Position numbers and translations under genes: made by a program. From Heterocephalus glaber (lineage: Eukaryota; Chordata; Mammalia; Rodentia; Bathyergidae), in NCBI RefSeq assembly GCF_000247695.1, contig NW_004624781.1, positions 8,392,911 to 8,456,910 of the forward strand: 64,000 nt of DNA. Reading direction: 5' to 3'. Of this stretch, positions 1 to 15,557 are shown in pieces (position 1 is the stretch's first letter; each line of letters starts with the position of its first letter). The notes under the pieces were generated by a model, which was given only the letters and a program-made list of their open reading frames with translations, made no database searches and was not told the origin of the DNA.

Positions 1-1539
1 ACCAAAAACCAGTCTTTTTTTTTTCCCTTGAATTCTTCCCCAAGGTTTCCGTTGAGGACTGTTTTAATCAGAAGTATTGATCATTTTTATTTAAAAGAAT
101 ATATTCAGCTTCTTAATACATTTCACACTTTGATTACTAACTGTATTTATACCCATTAATAGTAGTCCATTAATTTGGATAAATTCTAAATGTCATTAAT
201 ATAGTCAGAGAAGAAATTTTAAGACCTCTTGAGAAACTCCTGTGTTCAAAATTTCCAAGTTTAATTTATTCAGATTTGGCTAAAGCTTATCAGCATCTGC
301 ATAAGTGTTTATTTCTGCATTCCAAGAAACATCATGTTTCTGATGAGGTTATTGGATGTAGTAATCCTAAAGGGTCTTAACTGAACGGGATTCTTAGCCT
401 CAGTGAAGAACTTATGGTTATGGGAAGTGACAGCGTTCTTTATTTCTATATGAGTATTCCTGGCTTTAAACCTGGAAGGATTAGGCAAGAGACTTACAGA
501 TAGTTTTCACAGAAAAGCTCTTTTTCCCCTGAGTCCAGCAAGTGTAAGCTACACTTCCAACTTCATTCTCTTCCATTATCTGACATCTTTGACTCCTTCT
601 CTGCCTTCTGCCCCTCATATCCTCACTTCCCCCTTGTCCCTTCCCCAGAGAGAACATACCTCTTGCTCCATCCTTGCATATCCCTCTTTACCCACCTCTG
701 ATTGCCTAAGCAAAGTCCAAAGACTACAGGAGGAGGGGATGCCTGGCTCAGGGAGGTGCTGGGCTGTCTGCTCCCTAGGAGGCAGCACGTGGAGGGCCAT
801 GAAGGAGACCTGGGCCTCTGCCCTAAACAGGACCCATTCTGGAGCCATCTAGCACAGCAGCACTGCTCTGAAACCTCCCAAGTATGAGCTCCTGGACTGG
901 GATTTTGATCCCTCTAGATGAAAAGGGAGCTGTGCTGGTGTAAGGAGATGGGGTTCACTGTTCCTGTGTGAATTGGGGCTTCTCCTGTGTACTTCAGGTA
1001 TTGGTCCAGGGCAGGAATGGGGGTAGAGAGAATCAGTCTGCTCATTGGTACCATCTTGAGATCCTCCCAGAGTTCTAAACTTTCTGTGTTTGCCTTAGAT
1101 TAGCTTCACTTCCCTCTGGCTAGTGAGGTGTACTAAATGATTTGTCCTTGGTATCAAGGAGCAGAAGATAAAGTGCTACTCTTGTGCAGCTCTGAGGACC
1201 CCCAGCCTTGGTTCAAGACAAAGATGAAGCATCTGGGTTGCTTATTAGACTGGGAAGTAAGCCCTCTTCATCCTCCTTCCAGAAATGCCTTGCAGCCAGG
1301 CATAGCCCACAGCATTTTGATAATTAGGTTGGGCAGCTGCACATTGAAATTAAGCAGCTGGTTCCCTTAGCTTTCCTGGCAGATGATTCTCGCTGCCTCA
1401 GTGTGTGCACTGTTGATGGTGGGCAGCCCTGAGGGTGGGTACCAGGGGGAAGTCCCACTCCCTGCAGTAAGCAGGAGGAGTCAAGAGGTCTGCCAGAAGC
1501 TGTAGGCCTCTAGCACTGACAGTGTTCCTTGTGCTGCAG
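1..1539 (+). other. CSNK1G1: CSNK1G1 last intron (partial)
   Basis: Non-coding DNA upstream of the last CSNK1G1 exon, ending in a pyrimidine-rich acceptor with CAG at 1537-1539. The preceding coding exons are left of the window. I saw no SINE or conserved exon in it. A 67-base exon-like stretch (1190-1256) has splice-like ends but the wrong phase to join the last exon. Confidence 0.6.
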
Positions 1540-1594
1540 GTGCTGCTGTTTCTTTAAGAGGAAAAGGAAGAAGAACGCTCAGCGCCACAAGTGA
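1540..1594 (+). CDS. CSNK1G1: CSNK1G1 last coding exon: casein kinase I gamma-1, C-terminal tail
   Basis: This exon codes for the final 17 residues and stop (TGA at 1592-1594) of casein kinase I gamma-1, a Ser/Thr kinase held at the plasma membrane. The first base completes a lysine codon; then comes CCCFFKRKRKKNAQRHK. The Cys-Cys-Cys followed by basic residues is the known palmitoylation tail of the CK1-gamma family, which anchors the kinase and allows LRP6 phosphorylation in Wnt signalling. KRKRKK fits gamma-1 better than gamma-2 or gamma-3 as I recall them, and PPIB next door on the same strand matches human gene order. The kinase domain is outside the window. Asn replaces the Thr I remember in the human tail. 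Confidence 0.92.
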
Positions 1595-2346
1595 CCAGTG
1601 CCTCCTATGAGTCCTCAGGCCCTGGGGACTCTGACTCCATTGCACCTGCAGCTCCTGCCATTTCTCATTGGAAGGAACTATTCTGTGGGGGAGGATGGAG
1701 ATCCAAACCAAAAAGAAGAAAAGATAACCCCAGAAGGAGCCTTTGCGGGCAGCCAGGGCCCCGTGGCTCAGGGGCCACCCCTCCTTCCTAAGCTCTGAGC
1801 AGGTCCCAGAGCTGCTGCTCCTGCACCGCTTGCCCTGGGGCTGCCTGGTAGACTTCCTTCCCATTGTTTACAGTGAAGGTGTCATTCACGAAAACTCAAG
1901 GACTGCTACTCTCTTCCCTCCCCTTCTTTACTCCTGGTTCTCGTCCCACCCTCAGCCTCTCCAGCATAAAGGCTAGTAAGCTAAAGGTTTTGTGTGTGGA
2001 GGGGATGCCCAGGGTGGGTACAGCCAAGAAGGTAGGAGGAAAATGGCAGACCCAGGGCAGGGCTGGAGAAGAATCTTCTTTCTCCACTTCCCTGTGTGTC
2101 TGTAGCATGGCTTTCTCTCCTCTGTGCCTGGGCAGCCTCCACGGAGGTGGCCACAGGGTCAGGTTCCTTCCTCCCTCCCTCCTGTGAATTTACACTGTAG
2201 GATGCAAGCTGTGAGAAATCTGCAGTCTACTGTCCCCATGTGGTGGCGTTCTTAGCTTTCTTGACAAGTGAGTTCCTTTTTCCAGGCAGTAGCAGGACAT
2301 GCAAATTGTTCTGAGCAAGGAAAGAAAACTGACTTTATTGCACTTT

Positions 2347-2374
2347 TAGTTTGTTTGTTTGTTTGTTTGTTTTT
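2347..2374 (+). repeat. (TTTG)n simple repeat
   Basis: Tandem TTTG units followed by a T run, inside the CSNK1G1 3' UTR. Confidence 0.8.
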
Positions 2375-5300
2375 TTAAACAACATGGCAGATGCATATTG
2401 TGTCTAGTTATATTGGGGCTTTTACTTTTTTCTGTTTTGAGGGGGATGGGCCAGCCAAGCCATTCAGAGAGAACGTGGGTCCAGAGGACATTTTCCATGA
2501 AAAGAGTTTGATCGCAGCACCTAGAAGAAAAGAAGCCAAACTCTGTCATTCTGAGTGAACACTCAGGTTGGCAAAGAAACATACTTGAATTTTCATTCAT
2601 CTTCTCAGCTGCTGAAGAATGTCCCTTCCAGAGCCTCTTGGCCTAATCTGCCTGCAGTCCATTAGCTCTCCAGCACATGGGTTAAGCAGCAAGCCAGACT
2701 GTGACCAAAAGACAGCTCACCCCACAGAAGGAGATACTTAACAAAAATCGAAAATGTCTGTTTCCTCCACTGCCAGGGATTCCTGCTCAGTAAGTCATGT
2801 GACTTTCTGGTGACTTTGGCGACAAATTAGTGATGAAACAGCCACCACTACATTGCTACTAGTGGACAAAAAGCAGACAGTGAACCTGCCTTCCAACTGC
2901 CAGAGAAGCCTCAGGGTGTGGCATCATAGGGCCAGGAGAAGAAAGTCAGTGTGTCCCGTCTGCTCTAAGAGCTAAGTTGTAATATCTGGGCTGGCTTGCC
3001 TTACCTGAAACCAGGCCCATAGCATCAGGACCTGGGGCTTCGAGAATAGGAATGTAGGATTGGTTGGTGCTGGGAAGCTCCAGGGAAAAGGAGACTTAAC
3101 TGAAAGATCTGAAATTACCTTTTTAATTAGACGTAACTTGCTGATAAGATGGCCATGCATCTGAGCGTGTTTTCCCCACTATATCCAACACTCCCACCAA
3201 GGTGGCTTCACAGGACATACCACCATGAAGCGTCTTGGTTCCTCATTCACTGTTTGAAGTTAGTAATGTCTGGAGTTAATCTTCTCATGCTGCATTTTCA
3301 GTTCAAGGGGCTTTCCAAACAGTGGCTTCTCATCCTGATGTAACAGAGGAGAAAGGATCATTTACCTCAGGGGAAGAAATCTTGCATCCAAGAGCAGAGA
3401 GTTAACTATGCAGGACCATAGCTGGCTTAGTCTGGTGGGATGGGGAGCATAGAAATGTTTGCCCATACCTTAAGGCTCTGGCCTGCCTATTGGACTGGAG
3501 GACGTGGGCGTACATTCTGGTAGGTGGCATTTCCTGACAAGTCCTGTGATGTACCTTGTATGAATCAGAAATGCCAACACTCAACATGAATTGGAATGCC
3601 AGACTTCACCTGTTCCATGGGACCCAGTCTTGGGAAAATCATTTCACTGGCTTCAAACCTGCTTAGCTTATGTAAAGACTGCAATCTGCCATTTCTTTAA
3701 GGAAAAACTTTTCAGTGTATGAAACATGGAGTGGCAGGGTCGCACCCCTTCCCCACAAGGACTTTGACTGTTGGGGTATGCTTGCCTGCCATGGATAAAG
3801 CCCATCACTGAAATTTACAAAGCCTCATTTGGCATATGGGCAACTCTAACTTCCTATATAGAAATTTTAACTTCTTCATCCCTGTGTAGAAAATGGCTTG
3901 CCTTTCAAGGGAGGGCAGGTGAAATGATGGCAAAACCTGGATCATCCTGGCTCACTGTACCCCACTAAGTGCCTCCCCCAACCTGCTTCCACAGAAAAGC
4001 AAAGGCAGTGGCCAGCTTGGCTGTAGGGCAGGCTGCCTTACAGCTGGGTTTGTGACTTTTTGTTTTATAATTTTTATAGGCGAGCTCTTGAGGGGTTGAA
4101 CCTGAGCAGTTGGGGGGTGGCTTCCTAATGCACTATTCTCACCCTCCAACCTTCCACCCCCAACCTCTTACTAGATGTTTGGTTTTCATAGCAAAGGTGA
4201 AGAGCCCCAGGTCCCTTTAGCATGTAGGGTAATGGTGAACCTTCCAAGGCCATGGACACACTCCAAGATGGTCCCAGACCTGAGAGATTCTGTTATGGTC
4301 GTCCACAGAATCAAGCCACCTGCCCCCTATAAAACAAAAACTGAGGACCCTGCAAGCAATTTGGCCATCAGTCCCAGCCTTGCCAGCACTTCAGGCTCCC
4401 TCAGCCCTATTGCTACTGTTGCATGTCTGTGTACCCCAGCCAGGTTCTGGGGGACAGGCACTCCTTCCAGCCTTCCACCCAGAGTCTAGTTTTTGAGCTT
4501 TCTCCATTTCACAGCCATGATGCCTGAGGATCATTTTCTTTGGGATCGATGCAGTTGTTTTCCTTTAAAGCAAATTCAGTATCTTTGCATTTTTAAAAGC
4601 CCTTAAGACATGAGGAGTTCTCTAAAGCACTCCTATCCATCAGATGCTGCAGCCTGAGTGGATGGAGGCCAGCAGACCAGGATACCACCAGGGCATACAG
4701 CATCTCCACTTGTGATTGGACCAGGGCTTGTGCCTGTGCACTTATGCTCCGAAAGTGTGACGGAATATCCTAGCAGCCAGTGTGCACTCATGACTGCTTT
4801 AATACTATTTTTTGGGTCTGTCTAGGAAGAAACAGAGTCTTGGAAAATATGAATCAGGTGACCAGGTGAAATTCAGTTTAGAAGTTTAGAATGCATATGC
4901 TACAGGAGACACACTGAGGTGTCCAGTAGAAAAAGTGATGATTTCCTGTTTATTTTCAGTTCATTCCAAGTACATAAAAACAGTCCCCTACACTTTGCCT
5001 CCCAAAGTCACTTCCAACTTAACAGTGGAAATGCATGCTGGTAGTGCTTATTCAGTGTTCACTTTCAGTGTTAGTAGCCACTTTGAATGTGAGGAATATG
5101 CACTGCGGTAAAGTTATTTTAGAATGGTTACTAATGATCATAGCCTTAACTCATTTTTGGTTTTTGGTTTTTCTTGAACAAGCATGGACTTCATTTCTCA
5201 AAAATAAGACCACGTCTCTTCAAAGAAACTGGTCTTTCTGATGCATCTTTCTGAAGGCTACATGCTTCCCAGCCACCTCTTCTGTGTTCATATCAAGCCC

Positions 5301-7123
5301 GTTGTCCATTCCCATCAAATTGCCCTGACAATGTTGTCTCTAATGTCGGAGCCATGCTGGGGCTGGAGTTGCTCAAATTGGGAGTTTGAAGGGTCCTTCA
5401 GCCAACATTGCCTTTTCCAGGCTACTGCCACCAGCCCCACCATTGCCTCACGGTAGGCAGCTGAACTCCAGAGACCCTCAGGAACCCCATCTGGATTGGC
5501 CATGTTGGTGATAGGCACTTACCTCTGGGGTTCTTGGTTTACAGACTTCAGGGAAGCCCCGTCTAGAGGTTGGTGGTCAGTGACTCCTGAGATTTCCCAT
5601 AATGGGTTGGCAGGAATCAAAGTGGGTTTAGGGGTTGGTTTGTTAGGGGGTGGTTTTGTTTCTGTGTAAGGAAAAGAAGAGGCAAGCATGGCCCTCCTTG
5701 GGTTTGTAGAATTTTGAACAATGTTTAGCCACAGTCTTGGGAGTCTTTGATCCAGCAAACAGTCTTAAAAATGTTTTTCCTAACTCCCTTTGCACATGAC
5801 TTAAGTGCAAAAAGAATAGGTTTCTCATTGTATTCACAATAGTAAGTAGGTCCCCGAATATAGACAGTAGTACAGTAGTTGACATATTTTTCTCAAAATG
5901 AACCAGAAAACCCACTCTAGTATTTGTAGATCATCTTACAAAGGAAAAAATGAGCATTGTACTTCATGTATTTTTAGTTTGCTTACCAAACTTGATGTTT
6001 TAAAGAAACCTCAGTTGGGTGGACAGAATTTTTTTCTCTCTCTCCACCGTAACTTTTCCAGTGCCATCGCCCCCTTAAAGGTCTCAGAGCAGAGGATTAT
6101 CCACTGTAATAAGTGGGGTTGTAATCCCAGTGACATTCAGCACAAGAGGACTGCTGGCATAACTGGCCCCAAGTTCCTCTTTCAGGGTAGGTGTGACATT
6201 TTCATTGTTCCTCTCGTGAGCTCCAGGCCATCCCTACACCGAAAGCCTTTTTAAGGTTTATGTATTACTGTCAGGAATGTCTCAGGAAAGATGAGCCATT
6301 TCTTTGGGGGGGTACATTCCCAGATGGGGGTATATGATTGTGTGTGTCCGCACATGCGCTCTCCTCTGTACATTTCACTTTGATAAAAACTCCTGCTAGG
6401 CTTCGAGGAACCAGGAGTTCCTGAGTTTTACTTGTCACAAGTGACAAGTGAGCTTCTCAAATCAGTGTCTCAGCAAGCTGGCTCTGGGAATGAGCCCCAT
6501 TCATCAAGGAGAGAGAAGAAAAACAGTAGAAGTTAAAGAGGTAATACCAAAAATACTACAAATCCCCCCAATGGAAAGTAATGTTGATGCAACAATTCCC
6601 ATTGGATATATTACATCTTCTAATTTATTATATTATTCTTTGTCTGTTTCTTTAATCTTTGACCATTGTACTCTTAAAAAGATGTTGGGATGTTGATTGC
6701 AATTTTTAAAAAACTAGATAATGTATAAATCAGCTGTGGAAATCGGTTTTAATGGATGTGTGGATGTGTCTTGATTATTAAATGCCGTTTTTTAAAAAAA
6801 TATATGTAATGTTTCATAAACCCTGGCACTGGTTGCAACGCTCAGCTGTGAAAATGAAACTTACAGTATTTTTAAACATGAATGTCAATTTCAAATGTAT
6901 TTGAAGTGGTTCCTCCAGGCAAGAGATTTGTACACCATAGAGGAAAACTCCTGTGCCGAGGAAGTAGCCTTCTTTGGAGAAAATGGAAAATGGGTCCTGC
7001 TAATATTTCTCAGAGTAGCCCATTTCCTAGGGCACCATGGAAAACACAAATGTGATCTCTTAAGTATACCTCTTCTCCAATTTGGGGAGGACAGGACTCA
7101 GTTTGCACCCTTTTTGTATGTAA

Positions 7124-7129
7124 AATAAA
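7124..7129 (+). terminator. CSNK1G1: Poly(A) signal, CSNK1G1 candidate
   Basis: AATAAA with a GT-rich downstream element. A second AATAAA lies near 7299. Which is used is not known from sequence. Confidence 0.45.
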
Positions 7130-7145
7130 ATGTCTTACCTTCTTG

Positions 7146-8256
7146 GCTACTTTCACTTGTTTGGTTCGTTGGTTTGTTTTTAGTCTCCCCTGATGCATTT
7201 TTAACTAGGAATCTGGCTAGGAAAATAATGCCTGATACTTTGGCGTTTTTGCTTCATTCCTTTAAGTTGAATATTGCCTTCTATGGGTCATTTCCAAAAT
7301 AAATAGTCCTAGAATATGGCCATTATCACTCAGATGTTTCTGTATCCCTGTCCTCGGGGTAGAACACTAGGAGGTCAGACTGCTCTAGGACACTTTGGTA
7401 ACTTTATTTTGTTCTGCTTACAGATTTAACTGTGGAAAAGGGAGGGGGCCAAGAATGATGCAGTTCAATGGGTAGAGTGTCCCTAAGTTCCATCCTCAGT
7501 TAAAAAATATATATCCATTGAGCGTTAGCTCCTTGTGAAAGCCCACTTTGAACACATACTGGGTGCTTTTTTCTCAGTGGCTCTAGGCAGCATGAGACCA
7601 AGGAAAGAGGTTCACATCGCCCCACCCCTGAGAAAGGCAGGACTGGGGAGGCAGATTTGGAAAATCACCGTCAATGTCAATTTCTGAAGAACCTCCACCC
7701 AACTCGGTTACAAGGTTAGAAAACAAGTCGTTTGTGTTTACCCGACAGCTGCAGAGACATCTGGTGTAGAGGGAGGACAGGCTAGGGAATGGCCCAACAA
7801 CTCAGCACCCTGTATAGAAACCAAATTGCAGAGCTCAACTGTGGAAACGGAGCTGTGCCTACTATTTGGCTTCTATCAAGTTAATCTTTGAAAACTTTTT
7901 TGTTTGTTTTGGCCACACTGGTAATTGAACCCAGGGCCTTTACACTGAGCTACATCCCCTGCCCTTTTAAAACTTTTATTAAAGACATTTAACAACATAC
8001 ATTCACATTTTAGAAAAATGTGTCATGTTTATTTTTCCGGGTGTACAGAGTCCTGGTACTGAAGTTATGTATGTTGTAGACTGGAACGCCAATTGTGTGT
8101 TGTCTTAAAATAGTCCTGTTTTGTATGTGATCACAGTGACTGTCCTAAGACCTCTGGAGAAGAAGAGATGTCAGCTTCGGGCCATGTTAATGCAAAGCTG
8201 TCTCAACCCATACCTGAGTCACAGTACTTTGTTCAAAAAAATTTAAAACGTGGTGT
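7146..8256. other. Intergenic DNA between CSNK1G1 and the LTR
   Basis: AT-rich sequence with one ID-like SINE fragment (7911-7964) and no gene recognised. Confidence 0.5.
7911..7964 (-). repeat. ID-like SINE fragment
   Basis: Reads AACCCAGGGCC...GAGCTACATCCCC, the reverse of the tRNA-type B-box and A-box region of ID/dID elements. Confidence 0.6.
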
Positions 8257-8809
8257 TGTTGTGCCCAGATCACGAGGTCCCCAAAGACCACCAAGGAGCC
8301 AATTCCAATGCAAACACACGAGGGTCGTTTATTCAAGCTCGAGCAGGGACTCTCATCCGACACCGACGCAGCGGGTCAGGATTGAGAGCCCCGACTCTAA
8401 AACACCAGGGGTTTTTATAGAGGTTACACCAAGGCGCGGGGTTTCAAATCACACGCAAATCACACGATTGGCTAGCATTTAGCAAGTTTTGAAAGTTTAA
8501 ACCTAATTGGTTGGGCCTTGCGCGCTGAACTGCAAACGGCTGCTCAAGTCATCGAAAAGAACATCTGGGATACTGGGGTATTGGGGTAACTACTGATTAG
8601 CTTTCGCAGGCCATGAGAAGAGCATCTGGGACATTGAGGCAGCTACTGATTAGCTGTTGCTAGGCTAGTTGCTAGGGGACTGCTGAACATTATCACAGGC
8701 AGGTGGCCAAAGTACATCTTGTGGTTTTTCATGGAACTAGAATTTATGTCCAGGCCACCTTACTCTAAGATGGGGCCAAATTTTAAAATGGAGTTACTCA
8801 GGTCTCACA
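8257..8809 (-). mobile_element. Solo LTR of an endogenous retrovirus (probably ERV1 class)
   Basis: On the minus strand this 553-bp block starts TG and ends CA, as LTRs do. It is flanked by the direct repeat GTGT (8253-8256 and 8810-8813); a 4-bp duplication is typical of gammaretrovirus-like (ERV1) integration. Minus-strand signals are in LTR order: CCAAT boxes (8506-8510 and 8467-8471), a TATAAAAA box (8412-8419) and AATAAA (8328-8333). No gag, pol or env sequence adjoins it, so it is a solo LTR left by recombination. Its transcription would point away from PPIB. Confidence 0.82.
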
Positions 8810-8857
8810 GTGTAATTTTTAGAAAGGGCAAAGAAAGCAAGTTAACCAGAATGTAAA

Positions 8858-9047
8858 CCAGCATGGTGGCACAAGTCTGTAATCCCAGTACTTTCGGAGG
8901 CTGAGGCAGGATTGTAAATTCGAGCCCAGCCTGGGCAATTCAGCAACTTAGCATGACCCTGTCTCAAAATTAAAAATAAATGTTAAAAGGGCTGAGAACA
9001 TAATTCAGTGTGAAGGCCTCTAGGTTCAATCCCAGTGTAAAGAAAAA
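8858..9047 (+). repeat. B1-dID dimeric SINE
   Basis: A B1 half (GCATGGTGGCAC...GGCTGAGGCAGG...CCCTGTCTC) is followed by an A-rich linker and a tRNA-derived dID half ending GGTTCAATCCCAGTG. Confidence 0.85.
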
Positions 9048-9289
9048 AACGTGTTTACTTTAGAAAACAAAGTTATGCACCAGAATATACAACAGTGTGC
9101 ACTGACTCATGCAGTGGAAGCAGAGGAGAAAAAAATGAGTTTTGCCAGACGAGGAGCTGTAGGTTTTACTGCACGATTAAATGTGCCCAGAAGTTTTGGA
9201 AGCTACCACGCTTAGACCAATGTAATGACCAGCGTGGCCGGACCACGTACACCGTGACAAGCGACCCCAACCCTCACCCAGGTCCAGGG

Positions 9290-14826
<5,537 letters not shown>

Positions 14827-15035
14827 GGCACTAGGGACCTTTGCCCTCCGTGTGACCATCTGTGCCAGCCCCACTGCCCTCATGAGGGTGAAGGTAGCCC
14901 GGCCCCAGGCTCTGTGCTGCACTGGCCTGGTGCTGGAACCTGACGGAGCGGACTTGCCTCACATTCCGCAGGCCCAATTTTGTAGCAATCTACTGGTATC
15001 ATTGCTGACCAATAAAAAAAAGTGGGTTTTTTTTT
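14827..15035 (+). other. PPIB: PPIB 3' UTR
   Basis: About 200 bp after the stop, ending shortly after AATAAA at 15011-15016, with a T-rich tail downstream. Short 3' UTRs are normal for PPIB. Confidence 0.85.
15011..15016 (+). terminator. PPIB: PPIB poly(A) signal
   Basis: AATAAA, 185 bp after the stop codon, with a GTGGGTTTTTTT element downstream. Confidence 0.85.
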
Positions 15036-15224
15036 AATAACCTGTGTATGGCCTGGCTTAGGTCTGTAGTCCCCAACCCAAGTCTTCATCCCACCATATC
15101 AGGATTCTGCTGAGCCACTGGGTGCTTGCCCTATCCCCTGGCTCCCAAATTTCACAAGCTACTGTGCCTTGACCTAGGTTAAGGACTATACCTATGTCTC
15201 CCATCTACCTCTAAATTCTTTCCC

Positions 15225-15230
15225 TTTATT
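15225..15230 (-). terminator. SNX22: SNX22 poly(A) signal
   Basis: AATAAA on the minus strand, about 206 bp past the SNX22 stop; the only good hexamer I saw before the PPIB end. It faces the PPIB signal about 210 bp away. Confidence 0.7.
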
Positions 15231-15435
15231 CTTTATCTCCTTCCCCTGCCTTGGCCCAGGGTGCTAAGACCACCCTAGGTGCCAGCGCATGCCCAGTTCA
15301 GAGCCTTGACAGGACAAGGCATGGTAGAGTCCTGGATCCGGGCCAAAAGATGACCCACCCTTGGCTCCTTGAGTGGCCCTCACAGGACTGAGGCACATGG
15401 CTCTCCTCACAGGTGGCCATGAGGCTCCTGACTTA

Positions 15436-15557
15436 TCAGGGCATGGGTGGCAGAGGAGCAGGGTTACAGTCAGCCTTTGGCTGGGCTGGTGCTGGGCTGG
15501 TGCTGAATCCGTAGAGGCCTTGGAGCACGCCATTCACCACCACATCGGGCAAAGGCT
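15436..15557 (-). CDS. SNX22: SNX22 coding exon 7 and stop
   Basis: Codes for [18 protein letters not shown], a Pro/Ala-rich stretch (SPAPAQPKA) and PLPPMP, then TGA at 15436-15438. Confidence 0.93.

Larger units (their letters stand above)
1595..7145 (+). other. CSNK1G1: CSNK1G1 3' untranslated region (probable extent)
   Basis: About 5.5 kb follows the stop codon with no SINE that I could see, unlike the rest of the window. That fits a long 3' UTR protected from insertions. It becomes AT-rich after 6500. The best end is AATAAA at 7124-7129, followed by a GT-rich stretch (TGTTTGGTTCGTTGG). The extent is inferred; earlier sites could also be used. ORFs here are short and not recognisable. Confidence 0.55.

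Noticed and set aside
1190..1256. Exon-like block in the CSNK1G1 intron (TTGTGCAG before, GTAAGC after)
   Set aside because: All frames either hit a stop or do not join the last exon in phase, and no family resemblance was seen. At best a cryptic exon.
8168..8482. 104-codon ORF overlapping the LTR
   Set aside because: It runs against the LTR orientation through its R/U3 part and resembles no protein.
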